Positions 61,639 to 64,000 of a stretch of DNA of 64,000 nt are shown in pieces. This DNA is from Tubulanus polymorphus (lineage: Eukaryota > Nemertea > Palaeonemertea > Tubulaniformes > Tubulanidae): positions 5,578,278-5,642,277 of the forward strand of contig NC_134030.1 of NCBI RefSeq assembly GCF_964204645.1, read 5' to 3'. A program made the position numbers and the translations under genes. Position 1 is the stretch's first letter. Every line of letters starts with the position of its first letter. Below the pieces are notes generated by a model. It worked only from the letters and a program-made list of their open reading frames with translations. It made no database searches and was not told where the DNA came from.

Positions 61639-64000
61639 ATCTGAGTTTAATATCAGTTTTCCAGTAATGTTCATCTCTGTATTAAGAATTGATTGTTAAA
61701 TATTACTACTACATGTAGCAGAGACTATCTTATTGGTTTTTAGGTTTTTATGTCACGGACTCGTATTAGCATCCACGATTTTGTGTGTGGACAATGTTTT
61801 TCAATATCCCAACACTCAGAAACGGTACAGCAGTGAATGAAAGCAATCCTTTGGATTAATCATTAAGGTGTTTTAATGAAAGTTGCGGTATCTGAAGATA
61901 TCGACGATGATTATTTACAGAGCTAACTCGGCAGGTTCTAGCGCCGCTTAACATTTGTACATATCAAAAGGCCGACAGCGCGTTAAAATCACATACCATG
62001 GAACACCATCCCGTACAAACCTTGCGAGATAACAACACGGATTCTCTCGACATACACAATAAGTTTGTAAACATGCCCCGAGACGGTCGACATCAAACAG
62101 CGCCGACATCAACATATTCTCACGCCAAGCTACTTGTGGTGCCACGGTTTGGTAGAATCCAGAACTAAATCCCGAGCTCGGCTTAATTTGAATCCTTCGA
62201 GATATATGTTGGTTGTACATCTCGCATGGGTCATACTTACGATTTCCTGAGGTCAGGGATGGCTAAATATTTTTGGCAAACATTTGCCCATGCCTTGAAA
62301 TAGTGACCTGTCTAGGCCTAGGGATGTTACCATCTAGGCCTATCTTATATTCACAATTTGATCAAGCGTTGTACACGCAAACATTGATTTTCACATTCGA
62401 GAAGAATTCACTTTTGTTACGTAGAAAGTATTCGAATATGTATTCCATTAATTGCGGATCCACGCTTAGGTTGAGTACTCCAAGATCCACTGAGAGTATT
62501 TTCCAAAGCGATTTTGATAAACACGAGCAGCGCTTTATTCCCAGTTTGATATTCCACAGTTCACTTACTGATATCCATCGAGCACGGTGCGCAAAACATA
62601 ACTGTCTGAAATATCCGACAGGTTCATTTTATATCCGCTATAGGACCATTAAACACATAAAACTGGCGTCTTTATTTACATAAATAAGTTTTAGAACTTT
62701 CACTCGTATAAAAATTGTACGGGGACGTGACCACGTCCTTTCATTGGCCGGCAGCGATATACTTTGAGTGACGTAGACGGTTTGAATGTATTTGCGTACA
62801 TAATGAGAGAAGCGCGCGGCTGTAATGTTGTTACACTTTCAGCTTGCACAGAAAAGTTATCTTTAGGTTTTTAACTAATGTCTACAAATCAACGTTGATA
62901 GAAACGTATCCGCTCTATTTAAGATACCAACACGTAATCTTTGCTTGCTGAAATAAGGACTCGATGGGTGCTTCTTCGCGTTTCTGCTACAACGAGGGTG
63001 GGATTTGGTATGCTAATATGCTAATAAGATTACGACGTCATCATCCCGCTATTATTAGTCATCAATAACTGTCGATTAGACAACGCTTTGAAGTTTGCCG
63101 AATTTACGACTGCGAGTGCTTGTAGGTCATTATTAATGACGCCTTTGTGTATAAGGCCATGCAAGTTTAGAATTCAGTTTAGTATTCAATCCAATGACAT
63201 CGTTTCCAACATTTCGACGGAATTCTCTTGATGGAAAAACCGTTTTTTTTAAATCCGAAACACACACAACGTCCCCTCTCCAACTGTCCTTTTGTAGAAT
63301 ATATACAAATGGCCCTAATTTGTTACACCCAACAAGCGTTCACGATCTTCGACGCGAATCTTTGTTAATTGTCGTGGCCTTGGAGGATGATTAACGAGGA
63401 TGGGTGCTGAGTACTTCCTTTGAAGTTGCCGATGGCTTTATCCAGAAGTTGACCGCCATCACTCTGCCCATGAGGTCCATGCTCTGACTCAACCTATCAT
63501 GGACTTTTTTATAAAGAAATTGAATTTTCCAATGTCATTGTTTTTGCGTGAAAACCATTAAAAACTAGTACATATTATTTTGGCGGCTCACACAAATCCT
63601 CCGTGAGTTGTGAGAAAATTACTTGTGTATGACATATAACCAAAATTCAAAGTGAAAACGTTTCGCAAAACCAAGGTTCAGGTTAGTTCTTTAAATACTG
63701 GTAGAGAGATCGAGTGGCAGCACAGTCTGATTGTAGCACAGTCGTTTCTGAAGATCCTCCCACACGAGGCGGGTCAGATTAGTTCACCAGTTATCCAGCG
63801 ACTTATTGGCAGCACGATCGAGTAACATGGTTGTCAATATTTAAAGGTTGGTTCGAATCCCTAGAACCATATACGGTATGTATTACGACGTATATCGTAA
63901 GCGTCTTGCAAGATGATTTCACATTCATTAACTTTTTGAAAAATAAAATTACCAAAATTTCGGTAAAAAGAACTGTACAATCTTCGCCACCCTCGATGGG

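Larger units (their letters stand above)
57331..64000. other. 3' flank of the Hox1 gene
   Basis: About 6.7 kb with no supported gene. A short ACTCTA/TAGAGT hairpin lies at 57380-57405. TATA-rich repeats are near 57.97 and 59.74 kb. A second copy of the 46-bp repeat, a possible retroelement fragment, a tandem duplication and a MITE-like inverted repeat are listed separately. A B-box-like GGTTCGAATCC is at 63850-63860. The longest frame (62273-62683, 136 codons) has no recognisable domain. Confidence 0.55.

Noticed and set aside
62273-62683. 136-codon + ORF in the distal flank
   Set aside because: No family recognised and no coding signature such as conserved motifs or splice context.
1-64000. 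CRISPR arrays, bacterial operons, origins or prophage-like structures
   Set aside because: None seen; split homeobox genes with spliceosomal introns identify this as animal nuclear DNA.

Overview
This is animal nuclear DNA: the anterior end of a Hox cluster, with two Hox genes on the + strand in the order Hox2 (proboscipedia class) then Hox1 (labial class). The order and shared orientation fit a conserved cluster, so Hox3 would be expected to the left of the window and the anterior end of the cluster to the right. The protein motifs (GFINSRPSMAEF plus YPWMKEKK in Hox2, TYKWMQIKR in Hox1), long introns, AT-rich spacers and scarcity of transposons suggest an invertebrate, probably a lophotrochozoan such as a mollusc. 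The species cannot be fixed from the sequence alone.

Layout. 1-14,191: upstream spacer with no convincing conserved gene, a promoter-like CCAAT/X-box/CRE module at 4.2 kb and a possible small secreted Cys-rich ORF on the minus strand (4447-4668). 14,192-24,393: Hox2, two coding exons joined in phase 1 across an 8.2 kb intron, predicted 660 aa. Inside this intron are a very exon-like 63-nt phase-1 cassette (18970-19032) and a possible alternative first coding exon (18488-18569). 24,394-40,263: Hox2 3' UTR and a 15 kb spacer with a cluster of PBX/MEIS-type sites at 27.6-27.8 kb, Hox/PBX-type sites and several hairpins. 40,264-56,581: Hox1, two coding exons in phase 1 across a 15.3 kb intron, predicted 333 aa, with an excellent 42-nt phase-1 microexon candidate (46294-46335). 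56,582-64,000: Hox1 3' UTR and 3' flank with a MITE-like inverted repeat, a short tandem duplication and a possible decayed retroelement fragment.

How the parts work together. Both products are homeodomain transcription factors that pattern the anterior body axis and bind DNA with the TALE cofactors PBC/Exd (through the hexapeptide) and Meis/Hth. The non-coding sequence carries matching motifs: PBX/MEIS decamers, labial/Exd-type TGATNNATNN sites, a palindromic RFX X-box 356 bp upstream of the Hox1 start codon, and a cluster of nuclear-receptor half-sites early in the Hox1 intron. Regulatory calls rest on motif recognition by eye only. The two candidate small exons between hexapeptide and homeodomain, one in each gene, are the most testable new observations: both would lengthen the linker that positions PBC on the homeodomain without shifting the frame.
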